From NCBI GenBank assembly GCA_947561715.1, contig OX387203.1:6572001-6636000 (forward strand): DNA of 64,000 nt, in the 5' to 3' direction. The notes below the pieces were generated by a model. The model saw only the letters and a list, made by a program, of their open reading frames with translations. It searched no databases and was not told where the DNA came from. The DNA comes from Ascidia mentula (lineage: Eukaryota; Chordata; Ascidiacea; Phlebobranchia; Ascidiidae). Positions 30,647 to 46,270 of the stretch are shown here, one piece after another; position 1 is the first letter of the stretch, and each line of letters begins with the position of its first letter. Made by a program: the position numbers and the translations under genes.

Positions 30647-31285
30647 TTTTTCCTCGTCTTTCTTGTGACCTTAAGTAAATAAAGCCATGTATGACATTTA
30701 AATACGCTCATTTCGTTTCAAGAAAAATAATGCCACTGTTATAGCCACGTTAATTTTGGCAAGGGTGGCAGTTTAATTTTGCGGGTGTTTTTCTAATTTT
30801 CTGGCATTAAACCTTTTAAGTTACTGGTGGAAAATATAGCAACAAAAATTTCACCACTGTGATAATGTAAACGTTTTCATTGTCCAACAACATCGTTTAC
30901 ATATCTTTTACTACATATAAGATACAACAACTAATCTGCAACATCAAAAATTTATCGCAAATTACAATCTTACCTCGAAAGACCATGTCCATTCTAATGT
31001 TTTCCAGGTTGTAAATTATATTTACAAAACTGGCAAAGCTCTCCAAGCTTTCCTGAAAACTGATCTATGAGTGCTTTATGACGACATAGTGGAAGTTTTG
31101 TCAACCTGTTTCCTGAGATTATTTTTACATTTTACAGCACCCGTTTTTATTGTGATAAAACTTTTAGGGAATCTTATAGACAGACACTGGCAATTTGCCT
31201 ATTTGTATTTGTCGTTGTGGATTTGTAAAGCAGTGCAAAGGATTCGCAAACAAACTTTTTAACCAGTAAGCACCAGAACTGCCCT
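30647..31285. other. Intergenic gap before NEMF
   Basis: No feature seen apart from the presumed promoter side of the 30140-30646 ORF and the polyadenylation end of NEMF at the right border. Confidence 0.45.
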
Positions 31286-31291
31286 TTTATT
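31286..31291 (-). promoter_or_regulatory. Candidate NEMF polyadenylation signal (AATAAA)
   Basis: TTTATT on the plus strand reads AATAAA for the minus-strand transcript, 182 nt past the NEMF stop codon. Confidence 0.45.
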
Positions 31292-31472
31292 TACTTAAAA
31301 CCACAAGGGTACCCTCGCACAACCCATACCATGCTACAACGCGTGCTGGGTGCTCATTCGGTGACACAAACCGACCAAAAAGAAGGCAAAATTAACCCAT
31401 TCACGAAATTCAAAAAAGAAAACCACGCTCAAATTGCACTTGTACATTATCGGATGGAGTGTTTGGTAGCAA

Positions 31473-34400
31473 TCACCTCTTGCCCTTGTGCTTCTGCTTC
31501 TGTAAGTTTGGGGCAGATACTTTTACTTTGCCAGGCATTCCCCTCGAGAGGTCATGGTCCTACAAAAAAATTGCACATGGAATCATAAAGTGGGGAAAAG
31601 CAAACTTGTGCGCACACAGCACAGGCAAGAAACATAGATTCTTAAACAAAGTAGTATAAATGCTTGGCATATGGACATTGGAGGTTTAACCACGAGGACT
31701 TCGATTCCGAATACATAAAGGACAGTATAAATGCAAAAAAATATTTTTATAGTAAAAAATTTACATTACACATTTTCCAGTCAGCATGGAGAGTAGCAAG
31801 CTGTATTTGCTGAAACCATGCGTCCAATTTAAGGATATAGGCTACTATACTTTTATTATTTTGTACAAATAAGTTGACCTTGGAGAAACACAATACCTTT
31901 ACACTGCGCAAATGATCTTTTTCTTGTTGGCTCGTTTCGCGGGATCCCATAAACATGTTTATCGCTGTCTTGGCGGCTGTGAAAAGGTAATAGATGAAAT
32001 TGTTGCTAATATTTACATTAAAACAAAAGCTTAAACACTCACCTTTTCCTTTCTTGCCGTTTCCAGGGGTCAGTTTCACTTTAAATCTGTCATTAATAAC
32101 GACAAAAATACATAATGCACATTTTTTGGAATATGTCGAAACCGATTGCAAAATTAGGCTAAAAACTAAAAACATTATTATGAGGTTTGTGAAAGTGAAT
32201 TAAAATCGTCACAGCCACTTTGCAGTCTAATTTCAGTAACGCCAAATTTAGAAGTTTAACAGAAAGACCATAAACCCGCAAATTTACATGGAAACGTGGT
32301 ATGCGACTCATTGGCCGGTGTAACAAGTTAAACAAGCTTTGCAAGATATTGTTGCGTGCCAATTAACTGTGTAAGTAGTCAACAGTATACTGTACCGCCA
32401 TATTCCTGGTACTCATTTGCACGAAATATAAACATTGCATGGCGTTAAAAAGTAACATGAGGGCTTACGCCCTGTTCTGCTTGCGATTTTGTAAACAAAT
32501 CTACCGATAAGGACTTCGTACGTGTGCAGCAAATGCCACATCGGCGATATGATGCATTGCACATCGGTGCAATATGGTCAGACCACAAACGTCAGCGGAC
32601 TGAAGAAAATCGTTATCTTTTCGGCGCCAATAGCAACGTTACGCACATGCTGTAAATTAATACGTATGTTACACTTGTTTCTACGGTTTTATGGGCGTTT
32701 GAAAATTGCAAATCCACGACAATGAAATCAGTGCCTAAATGGCATTGATCAGTTTGCATTTTTGGAAAGGTCGTTTATGGTCATGTGGCCTCTATTTTAG
32801 AATTTGTACTTGGAACTCCTGATATTATAATTCGCTAATTGTTACAATGTAAGACATACATGGATCTTCTTTCTACCAATTGTCATTTTAACTTACTTGT
32901 AGTTTTGCATAGATATGTATGGGGCGCATACTGGTATTGCGAAAAGCAACACATCATCAGAAACGGGAGAACCCGTTAAACTATCAAGAATGTCCACGAC
33001 CGGAAAAAGAGGAAGATGTTCTTCTTTCAGGACAGCTTCCTTCTCCTCATCGGATCCTTCTCCATCTCCTGACAAATAAGTTCCCATCATGTCGAACTAG
33101 AACTTGTTTAATTTTTTTGAAACGAACAGTAAAGCCCGAAAAATTTATTTTCTTGACGTCTTCTCTGTTTGTTTCAAAGATTTATAAAACCATGAGTTAC
33201 GTTCCTTTGTTTTTATCTCTTGTTAGTTTGGTGTAAGAATGTACACGTAAGTTCAGTGTATCGGTAAAACTGTCTGAAGTATGATTTGTTCAGCAACTAA
33301 TGTAACAAGAGGAGGAGATCGAGTACTTCATGCCCTGCGCAACCATCCAGCTGTTGCTTCGACAAAAAAATAATTATCGTTGCAGTAAAAGGTCAACATA
33401 TTTGTGTTCATTTGTCAGTTCGTCAAACAGTTCAGGAAAGTTAGGAACTGCAGGCCAAGAAGATGCGGAAGTGATACCTTTATGCTGTTCTTTAGTTGGG
33501 AGAAAAACCTCAGACTGCTGCTTTTCCACACCTGTTTGTTCTTCAGTCACAGATTTGCCACCAACAGGCGCCGTGGAGTTTGGTTGTTGTGGTCTTTGAC
33601 CTGCGCAAAGTTTAAAATGCGTAAGACAACGTTTTGCTCAGACAATAACCTAACAATAACAACAACAACAATAAGAAAAAAATAACTACTGACCTCTGCC
33701 CTTATGTTGTTGTTCTTGTTTTCCTTTTTTCTTTTTGTCCTTATTTCTCGGGGCGTTCGCTGACTGCACAATTTCATTATCCACACAATATAAAAGTTAA
33801 CCATTTTGTCTACCAACACACAGTACTAAATAGTACATTTGGTAAATTGACAATCCTTTGAGATACATTAAATTTCAAGCACTCCACAAAACTTTGGACA
33901 TTTTGTTATAAATGTTTTTTTAAACATAAAACAACCAATTCCGTTATTTGCCAAATCCGTTAACAACGGTCTGAAAAATCCGCAGTTAGACAAAAACGTC
34001 CGTTTATTTCTTGCGAAAACATCGAAGTTTTTCATCAAAGAAATATTGCTAGCTGCCTACCTGAAGTATTTCCATCTTAAGTTGCCTTTCCTCTTCATCC
34101 TGGTCCTTGTATTTTTCCTTCATTTTCTTCAACTTGTTCTGCGAAAACAATAAAATTTCATTTCAATAATACTCAACGACCCGATTAAAAGGTGACAGAA
34201 CTTACTTTCTTTCCCCTTTTCGCAGGTTCCGGCTCGATAGAAACGCTCTGTGAGGTAAAATGTACGTTTATTGTGATTATTATTAAGTATTTAATCGCAC
34301 AAATTAACATGCATTATATACACAAGCATGGAGCCAACACTATGAATTTTGTGAGATGCATGCAGATGACCACTCTTTCTACATATAAGGTCTCATCACT

Positions 34401-37400
34401 GCATCTTGATGGACGATTCTGTCGTCCAAACACCAGGCAAAGACTTCTTTGTGGTTACCATACAATCACCGTCATCTGTTGGACACCAAACTAGCAACCT
34501 TTTGAAATAGTGGTCATCTGTATGCAGCCAATAAAAAAACGCCATCATTCTGATGTGCTTCCAAATATGCATTTGGAATGTTTGCAAAATGCTGGTTGTA
34601 TGTTGTAGCGACTGCTGACAGCCTTAAGAAAACTAGCTCATACATTTTCACTATAGATATATCAATACCTTGTCTGATACATTTTCACGCTTTGTAATAT
34701 CTGGTTGTTCTGTTTGTGTTTCTGGTTTCCTGTTTTCCTGATGCTGTAATTTCTTTTGTTTCCTTTGTTCGCGTCTCTGCTTGGCTGATAGCTTAGGTTT
34801 GATTTGTTCTTGCGAGACCTGAAAATTCAATATGATGTTTAGGTTCAAAATAAAATACAAATTATGTGCATGGAAAAAATCACTAAAAAAACTCACAATC
34901 ACACCAACGCCGAATTTAAATATCATGTTAAAAATGTTAATGCCTTTTCTAGCCTTCACAAAACAGCTTTTTTTTACCTTTTCTGCAACAACGGGTACAG
35001 GCGTGCTATCGCCCAAAAACACGAACTTATCATCCTCAACCTTTACCTGCAAACAAAAAAATTAAGTTTTCAACAACCTTATCATATTTCTATGGTATTT
35101 ACCTTGTCTTTGTACGAGTCAAGTTGGTATTTGTCCGCATCGTATTGCATCTTAACCACAGTATCAGGATATGCAAATGGCATTATGTTTGCATTGGTTT
35201 TCTCCAATTCGTCAGATGTGACAACGTCGCCGTCCTGGCTTTCGTTGTCTCCACATTTTCCTGTAAGAACTTCCCCGTCTTCTTGGGAAGCAGTTTCAGT
35301 CTTAGAACTTTCTTCAGTCTCAGACGAATGCTTTTCGGATTCGGGGCCGTTTGAAATTTCAACGTTTTCTGTTTACAAGCATTAATAATACAGGTGTTAT
35401 GCTTTAAAACTTACTGTGCTGAGGTTACCCCAGCATCAGTGTTTAATATCTATTACCAGTTGCATCCGACGTTGTATCCTTGGTTTCCACTTCATTTTCC
35501 TCTTCTGGTATTTCTTCCAAATCTGCGATTACAACCAAGTCCGTATAAAACTACATACCAGTTATAAATCTACTCAAACAACTTTTATGTATAATTCCGG
35601 CACCGACTGTAAACTGTATTGAATTAAGCTGCAATGCCAGATAGAAATTATTATCAGTTGGCATAGGAAGCATTTTCAAAAACACAACACAACATGAAGC
35701 AAACGATCAAGGACATTTATATTCTGTTTGTTGGCGGCTGCAATAAGATCGTGACTACTTGTACTCACCAAGCTCTGTATCAATCTCATCTGTAACAGTG
35801 GACAAATCGTCTTCGACCGATCTTACTTTTCTTTCACCTTTGTGTTTCCAAACACATGTTTCGTCGACCTACAGAGCAAGCTTGTATCACAGAAATGTTA
35901 CCGCAAATTAAAAAAAAATAACAGTGAAAAAGAGCAAATAATTTTAAGACAATGTTACAGTTAGTCAATGACCTTAAACAAAATCCCAAAGCCATAAACA
36001 AGATAGGATGGTGGGAGGTAGTTCTTCTTCCCTGTAAAACAAGGTAAAGTCATTATTTTTTCAACACATTATTTCAGCGAAAAATCAATAGTAGAAAGAA
36101 AACAATTTTGGCAATAAGTTATGTGGAATATTCTACTCCTGATGCTGCCAGGCATGTTTGTAACTACAATAAATAGCCAGAAGAGTCGCCTTGTTTAAAG
36201 TTTCGCAGAAAATCAAAAAATGCATCTTGCAGGGAAAACACATTATTTACACACCTCGAATGAGAAAACTCCCAGTGGTCAGATATTCACCACTAGGGGC
36301 AGTCTTGGAAACTTGATCGTGACTCACCCACCATGCGCTCGTCACTACCTTTGCATCCCAAGCAGCACTGTGACATATTGCCATTGTTCCTGCTTCATTG
36401 AGCGTTTTAGGGGGGATTGGAGTCCCTATAATACATAAGAAATCAGGAAAATGTTCTGAAATAATAAAAAAAAACAGACACTGGTTACCCTACACATTAT
36501 ATCAACAAGCAAAGATAGATCTGTGTATAAGCTGCAGACAGATGGCCACTGTTTCGACCTGAAAGGTCTCATCAGTGCAGCTGGTGTGACAAAAAGACGA
36601 CTTTGCTGATCAAACGGCCAAGCAAAGACTTCCACTTTGTGGTGACTATACAATCACCGTCATCCGTTGGGCACCAAACTAGGTGCAACCAAAACGGAGA
36701 AAACAAGGTGGAAACACTATGGCCAAGCAAAGCTCAACCAATAGTGCCGTCAGGCCCCGTGTCACAATAAACATATGTCGAAACAGTGGCCATCTGTCTG
36801 CAGCTTATACACAATTCATATTATTGGCTCCACATTGCTTAAAGATAGATCTGTCAGTCAAAAACCATGCAATACTCGATGTTTGTAGCCTTTATGAGCA
36901 TTTTACTCGCTGCTCTTGAATAAGTTATTTTTGGACTCTTTTTACCTGTTGAGTTTTTGATAATGCAACTTGTGGCACCGTGTAAGTCTGCATGTACGTA
37001 GACATCACCTGAGACACATTTTGTTGACAATAATTATTGCAAACAAAATTGCTTTAATAATCTAAAATTTACCCATCACTGTGAAGCATATTTGCCATTA
37101 CAAAAAAATCTTACTGACATATTTGCCTCTGTTTATATATCAACCAAAATTTACCACAACAAATCAATTGCCCAGACATAAAAAAACAAGCTGACCAATG
37201 AAAAAATGATATTTTAAGGATATTTTACCAGAGTTTAAATACTTCTTCACAAGCAGTTCATTTTGCTGGGCATCTCTTCCACCAATCACAAGAAAGTTTT
37301 CAGAAGAAACGAACCACAAAAACTTTTCAAACCAGAACACCCTGATCGTAAACACAATATACACATGCTTAATAATACATCAAGCCAAACACAAGCACAA

Positions 37401-40400
37401 TTTACTTTCGAGCCTTCTGAATATTTTGCACTGCTGCAGCTTCTTTTAATGTTTGTTTTGTCTTTTTTTCAGCAGATTTAAATGCCTACAAGAGAAAAGA
37501 AATGAACACATTAAATAGTGGCATCTAAATTCTTTGAGTGAAATAAAATTTGAAAAATTTCAATAGTTAAGACTGTCAACACCCTGACCTTTTTTTGTAG
37601 CTTTTTAAATATTAGAATTACCTTTGTAGAAGCATCTACAGTCCTTTGTTCTTTCTTCATTGCTTGTCTCTTCATATTGTAATAACGCTGGGCATTTGCG
37701 TATGCTGTCAGGGAAAGATCGATCTCAACCTTACGTGGAGCAGACTTTTCTTTTGGAGCTGTGTCTTCTTCATCTGAACTGTTCATGTAGTCAGAATCAT
37801 CACTCTCACTGTATGATGGTTCTCTGAAACAATTTATTTGTTGTATTTCGGTATATTTTTGGAGTATTCATGTCACTTTTTTTATCCATTAGGATGAAAA
37901 ATCTAGAAATATTGTTTGTGTGTGGTGCTAAAAAATAATAAAGTTCAAGAAATTTGAGTTTTTATGGATCAATGAGTGTTATTGGCTTGCAATTAGACAT
38001 GCCATTAACACTTTTCTAAATCACACACACAGTTAGCATAACAAATTCAAATGGTTTCACAAAACTTATAGTTCCGAGTATATCAATACTTATACAAAAA
38101 CATTTTCAGAGCAAAAATGGGAAAGATTTTAGCAACAGTAATTGCAGTGTACACACATATACCTTAACAACATAACCATGGAGTTTGTCTCCAGCTTAAG
38201 GCTTTTTATCAATGAAGCAACAGGATCTCCTTTTATTTGAGCAGCATGAACCAAAGCTTTTATTTCCGACCAATCCACTTGGTTAGCAATTGCACTGCAT
38301 ACTATCCGAATAGCCTGATCAACCTATAAAAGTATGAAGATTAAGTGAACATCAATTAACATTTGAAAGCTATCACAGAAAAACTATACTAAGGGAAAAT
38401 GTAACTGCAGTAAGAACACTGTTCATTACTGACAACAATTTACACCAAAATCTGGCCAGTCAGATTGCAAAACACTGGCTGGATATGGCTTGCATGCACA
38501 GAAGTTTAATTTCCATCTTAACTTACTATGTCAAGGTTGGTTTCAATGAGAGCAGCTTTTATTTTATCTTCTTCCTGTTCTTTCTGCAATCCTCCGATCC
38601 TGCTCTCGTGATCTTTACGGATGTTATCCAGCTTCTTCAGTGCCGACCTTTCAAACTGCAGAGCTTTAAGGTCTTGCTTTTGTGACTCAACAGAACCAAA
38701 AAACTCATCAACTGCCTGAAAAATTTAAAAGTAGTAAGCCAGCCAAATTCTAAAATAAATTAAAACTGCATGATAATATATAAAAGGAATGGCTCTTCTG
38801 GCACAAACTTCCTCAGGGTTATGTCAACAGTGGTGATGCATCAAGCGCATAAAACAGCAAAAACGCAAGAAAAACGTAAAGAAAAGCACAAGGAAAGGAA
38901 AAAAGAAAAAGGGAATCCTGCCAGAAGAGCAATTCCTATTAAATATTGCCTAGCAGCAATAATAGCACGAAATAATATGCAAGTGAATACAACACAGCAA
39001 AATATCAACCTGGGGTTTAACTTAAACTGGAAAGTTAGGCCTTAAATTATGTGGCAGACTTTCAATGGATCATGCCACTAATAGAGAATAAGAGACTACT
39101 AACATGGCCTTAAGTTACAATAACATGCTAAAAATTCACAATTTAAATGAATATTACCAATCATACCTTGTTAAAACTCTCATATTCTTGGTAAGGATGG
39201 GTTTTGTGTTGTTCAAAGAGAAATGGCTGAAACTCAACATTCGTCAATAACTCTCCATCTGTCTTCTTTTCTCTTTTCTTTATTACAAATCCCTAAATAG
39301 GCAACATTAGCAGTTGCTATAATAGCTCTTCTACTGATTATTTATTGTGTTTGATTTAAACTGTTTTAAGGGTCATATACATAGAGGGATACTAAAATAA
39401 TAAAATACAACGAAAAAACCTAAAAGTTAAATTACTTTGCATTGCATTGACTTGGCTTTTTCCATAAACTCCTCAGCTGCCCTTAAAGATTCATGAAGCC
39501 TGCTGACATCTTCAAAAAATGTAAAGTTTAAAAAGTTTAAATTATATCTAATAATGGCATGTTTATCCACCTGCTTCAACAGAAAATTCTCCTCCAATTT
39601 TACAGTTCGAAGAAAATCCACCCGAGATTAAGCAATGATCAATACATGTGACACCATAGGCTGCACAAAAAAAATCTTACAAAACCCACTAAACAGTTAT
39701 AACATGGCTTCAGATACTCACGTAAAACAGGATTCAAGACTCTTTTCACCAAGCTGTCCTTCTTAGCATTGCTCAATATATCAGTTAAACTAAAAAAAGT
39801 TGGGTATTAGGAGATACTGCATGAAATACACACTACAAAATACAACTTACTTTTCCAATGTAATAAACTCTTCCACAGGTCTTGCAGCATGCACCGGGTA
39901 TGGTTCATGAACAGCAATTTTAACATCTTCATTTTCCTGGATAACACAGCAATTAGATAACTTGACACCAAAAAGAAACACAGAACAGTTTCTGGGGTTG
40001 ATGTTTGTTACGTAATTTTTAAATTTTTAAATCAAAGGCCTTACTTGGCTATCTTTATCTTTAGATTCTGCTTTAATAAGCAGGTCTTTACGGAATCGAA
40101 GGAGGTTCAGAATGACGTAATCACAGTCAGTGAGTGCAATGTTACCCTGAAGAATCAAAAAACTTAAGAAAATAAATGCAATTTAATTATCAAATATACA
40201 TATACAATGCTAAAAAGTGTGCAAGAGCAAACAGAATTTCCAAAACTATGAATCTCATTGAGAAAGTTTGGTTATAACCTATTTTCAGTTCATATATGAT
40301 TCTTGGCAGACAATTTGAAAAATTCTTCTAATTTTAAAACTCCATTTAGTTATTATCCAACAGAGATGCCATAAAACAAGAAGCTTTAAATAGCCACAAT

Positions 40401-40998
40401 ATAATACAGCAATAACAGTAACAATTGAAAAGAATTAATGATAAAGGTAAAGCACCTACTCTGTCATACAGCTCAACAATAACATGATAAGCAGCTTCAT
40501 TAGATCCAAACTGAAGGTCAATGATTCTGTCGATACCAAGTTGTGTTGCAGACACCAACCTGCGACCGCGGAGATGTTTTCTCAACTAAACATAAAATAA
40601 ACATTATTTTACATGCTTTACTGGTTTTTATGAAAACGTCCCTTACCTTAAATGAAAAACCAGAAGGCATTGTGTTTTTTGGCCACTCAAACTCAGATAA
40701 GTGCATTCTGATTCCAGACTCCACAAGTAACATTATTTTTAGGTCAGTTCTGAAAAGTAAACAAGTAAGACAAAATACGACATAACCATATAAAAGCACA
40801 TATATCCTTACTTGGCCAATTTGAACAAATACGTTTTGTTGTTGATGTCGTAAACGTTAACAAGTCTCATGCCAACAGCTCTAAAAACAGAAACAGTTAG
40901 GCCACTTTGGAATTACTGTAAATTTTAATGAAGTCCTACTTTTCATTGATTTCCGCCAATACGGCACATATGTCCAATGTGGTGAACCTCGTCTTCAT
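31473..40998 (-). CDS. NEMF: NEMF (Rqc2/Tae2/caliban homologue), ribosome-associated quality control factor
   Basis: Seen: 31 phase-consistent exons, 3288 nt, 1095 residues (human about 1076). Exons: 40940-40998, 40812-40880, 40647-40749, 40460-40585, 40045-40146, 39851-39936, 39722-39789, 39571-39660, 39436-39509, 39167-39292, 38527-38715, 38163-38323, 37622-37823, 37406-37485, 37229-37341, 36946-37008, 36255-36425, 35973-36031, 35769-35868, 35457-35522, 35103-35368, 34978-35046, 34669-34818, 34206-34247, 34061-34138, 33694-33763, 33478-33600, 32897-33068, 32043-32086, 31897-31976, 31473-31559. The NFACT-N domain contains Asp9 and the Asp96-Arg97 pair known to be needed for CAT tailing. A coiled coil follows (about 300-365), then NFACT-R (about 512-647, [11 protein letters not shown]), an acidic/basic linker and NFACT-C ([20 protein letters not shown]). 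Family role: binds stalled 60S-peptidyl-tRNA, recruits Listerin and adds C-terminal tails. The 33478 donor and 33068 acceptor are the least certain joins. Confidence 0.95.
34355..34531. mobile_element. Diverged, shorter relative of the 36522-36813 element, in another NEMF intron
   Basis: It shares the interior run ending in CACCAAACTA and imperfect terminal inverted repeats (GCAGATGACCACT near 34361 versus AGTGGTCATCTG near 34508). It is about 115 bp shorter than the intact copy. Confidence 0.55.
36522..36813. mobile_element. MITE-like element with 37-bp perfect terminal inverted repeats, in a NEMF intron
   Basis: 36522-36558 is the exact reverse complement of 36777-36813 (37 bp). The 292-bp interior has no ORF. 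A 14-bp direct repeat (AAAGATAGATCTGT) occurs at 36511 and 36841, near but not abutting the ends. A diverged relative lies at 34355-34531. It behaves like a non-autonomous DNA transposon; the family is unknown to me. Confidence 0.7.
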
Positions 40999-41380
40999 TT
41001 TTAGGTTGTAGAATAGTTTGTAAACTTGTTCTAATCCGAAACAATTTACAATTTCAAGAACGAAACCTTCTCCACAAAAAAACTTCCCTTAACGCATGAT
41101 TGACTACGTCCAGATGTTGACAAAGTTTATTATTATTAATGACCTTGGTAATTTGTTTTTAATGTTGCTTAGGCAATAATAAATTTATTTTTATACAAAC
41201 GCTTGCTTTACGGATAAATAATAGCCATACCTCTACTAATTTGCAAGCAAGTAATTCAACCAAAAAGTTCAAGTTAGCGGACCGTGAAAGGGGAGAATCC
41301 CCATTGCAAAAACGTTTTGCAAAGTTTGCAGTGCATTGCATTACAATCCAGGCAAAGTTCTAAGTTGCTTCCAACATAAC
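40999..41380. promoter_or_regulatory. Head-to-head NEMF/XYLB intergenic region (candidate bidirectional promoter)
   Basis: Only 382 bp separate the two start codons on opposite strands, so both 5' UTRs and promoters must fit here or use upstream exons. No clear TATA box was identified. Confidence 0.55.
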
Positions 41381-45328
<3,948 letters not shown>

Positions 45329-46270
45329 AAGAGAACCAGTATACCTCTTCACTCTTATCAAATTGCAATAATTTTCTTTTTTTCATTTATATTGGTTTGC
45401 GTCAATTTGTAATCACATTATTAAGAATTTTCATCTTGACCAAATGTATTTTATGCAATGTCGCAATCCTGCTTTCTCGCGTGGTTTCTATTAAACTGGT
45501 TGTCATATGGATTGTTATGGTAAAACGCATTTCAGAACTTGACTCGGTTTGCAAAGACAACGTTTCTGGTCTCCGTGGTAAACTTCAGGGTCCCAATTGA
45601 GGGTTTTAACAAATTTGCCAACAATGCCAGGGACCGGACCTGGCAGAAAATAAAAAAAGTGATATATCCAAAAAAATTCAGAAGCTTTTAGGATTTATTG
45701 GTCTCGAGCGTAAACAAATGGGTCTGATACCTTGCAACGAAATCTCATCAATAAATTTACAAAAACACGAAATTCATCTACAATCTGTAGAAAGATTTCT
45801 TGTGTAAATAATGCAAAACGTGGTAGTTTAGACGTTAGTCTGACGATATGGCAAATCTTTTGTGATACCTTTTTTATTTGCAAGTGATCAACTACAGAGT
45901 TAAGGCAAAGCGCAGTATAGCGAGTTCGTGCACACCGTTCTATGCAAATAAGCACTATCAATTCCCCTTTTGAAGAGAAAACAGGCTTAACGTAACGTCC
46001 AGGTCTGGCGCCACACCTGTGAACATTATATATGACGACAGTTTTCATATTTACAAATGTGAGAATTCTTAAATCCCATTATTAAGTTTAAGCATCGTTA
46101 AAAAGCTCTTCTAATGATGTGGATCGAATTGGGTATAGGTAAAAATCCCAACAGGCTCAACGGAAATTGACGTACTTACTCAGTGATAGAGACCTGAGTA
46201 AGTACCTTTATCGTTGTTGATTGTGTATAACCGTTGTTGCACTGACAGCAGAAGTCGTCGTCAACGATGT
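45329..46270. other. XYLB 3' flank, repeated at about 52956-53880 and partly at 61404-61900
   Basis: Non-coding. Convergent 3' ends of XYLB (plus) and the short VWA-EGF gene (minus) meet here. TTTATT at 45873-45878 could serve as AATAAA for the minus-strand gene. A motif around 45690-45830 recurs four times in the window (also 52500-52610, 53310-53450 and 61770-61880). Confidence 0.6.
45649..45654 (+). promoter_or_regulatory. Candidate XYLB polyadenylation signal (AATAAA)
   Basis: It lies 321 nt after the XYLB stop. A similar A-rich tract recurs in the duplicated tails near 53273 and 61715. Confidence 0.35.

Noticed and set aside
31747..32175. 142-codon minus-strand ORF
   Set aside because: It contains NEMF exons 31897-31976 and 32043-32086 with intron read-through.
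33330..33477. Longer NEMF exon 27 reading to a TAA near 33375
   Set aside because: The downstream NFACT-C exons would be lost; the donor at 33478 with the acceptor at 33068 keeps frame to the conserved C-terminus.
38770..39045. Lys/Glu-rich plus-strand ORF
   Set aside because: An A-rich purine tract antisense inside a NEMF intron gives an open frame by composition alone.
45500..45600. Extra XYLB terminal exon after an acceptor near 45536
   Set aside because: Joining it to the only available donor near 45325 gives an immediate stop, so the TAA at 45326-45328 is taken as the end.
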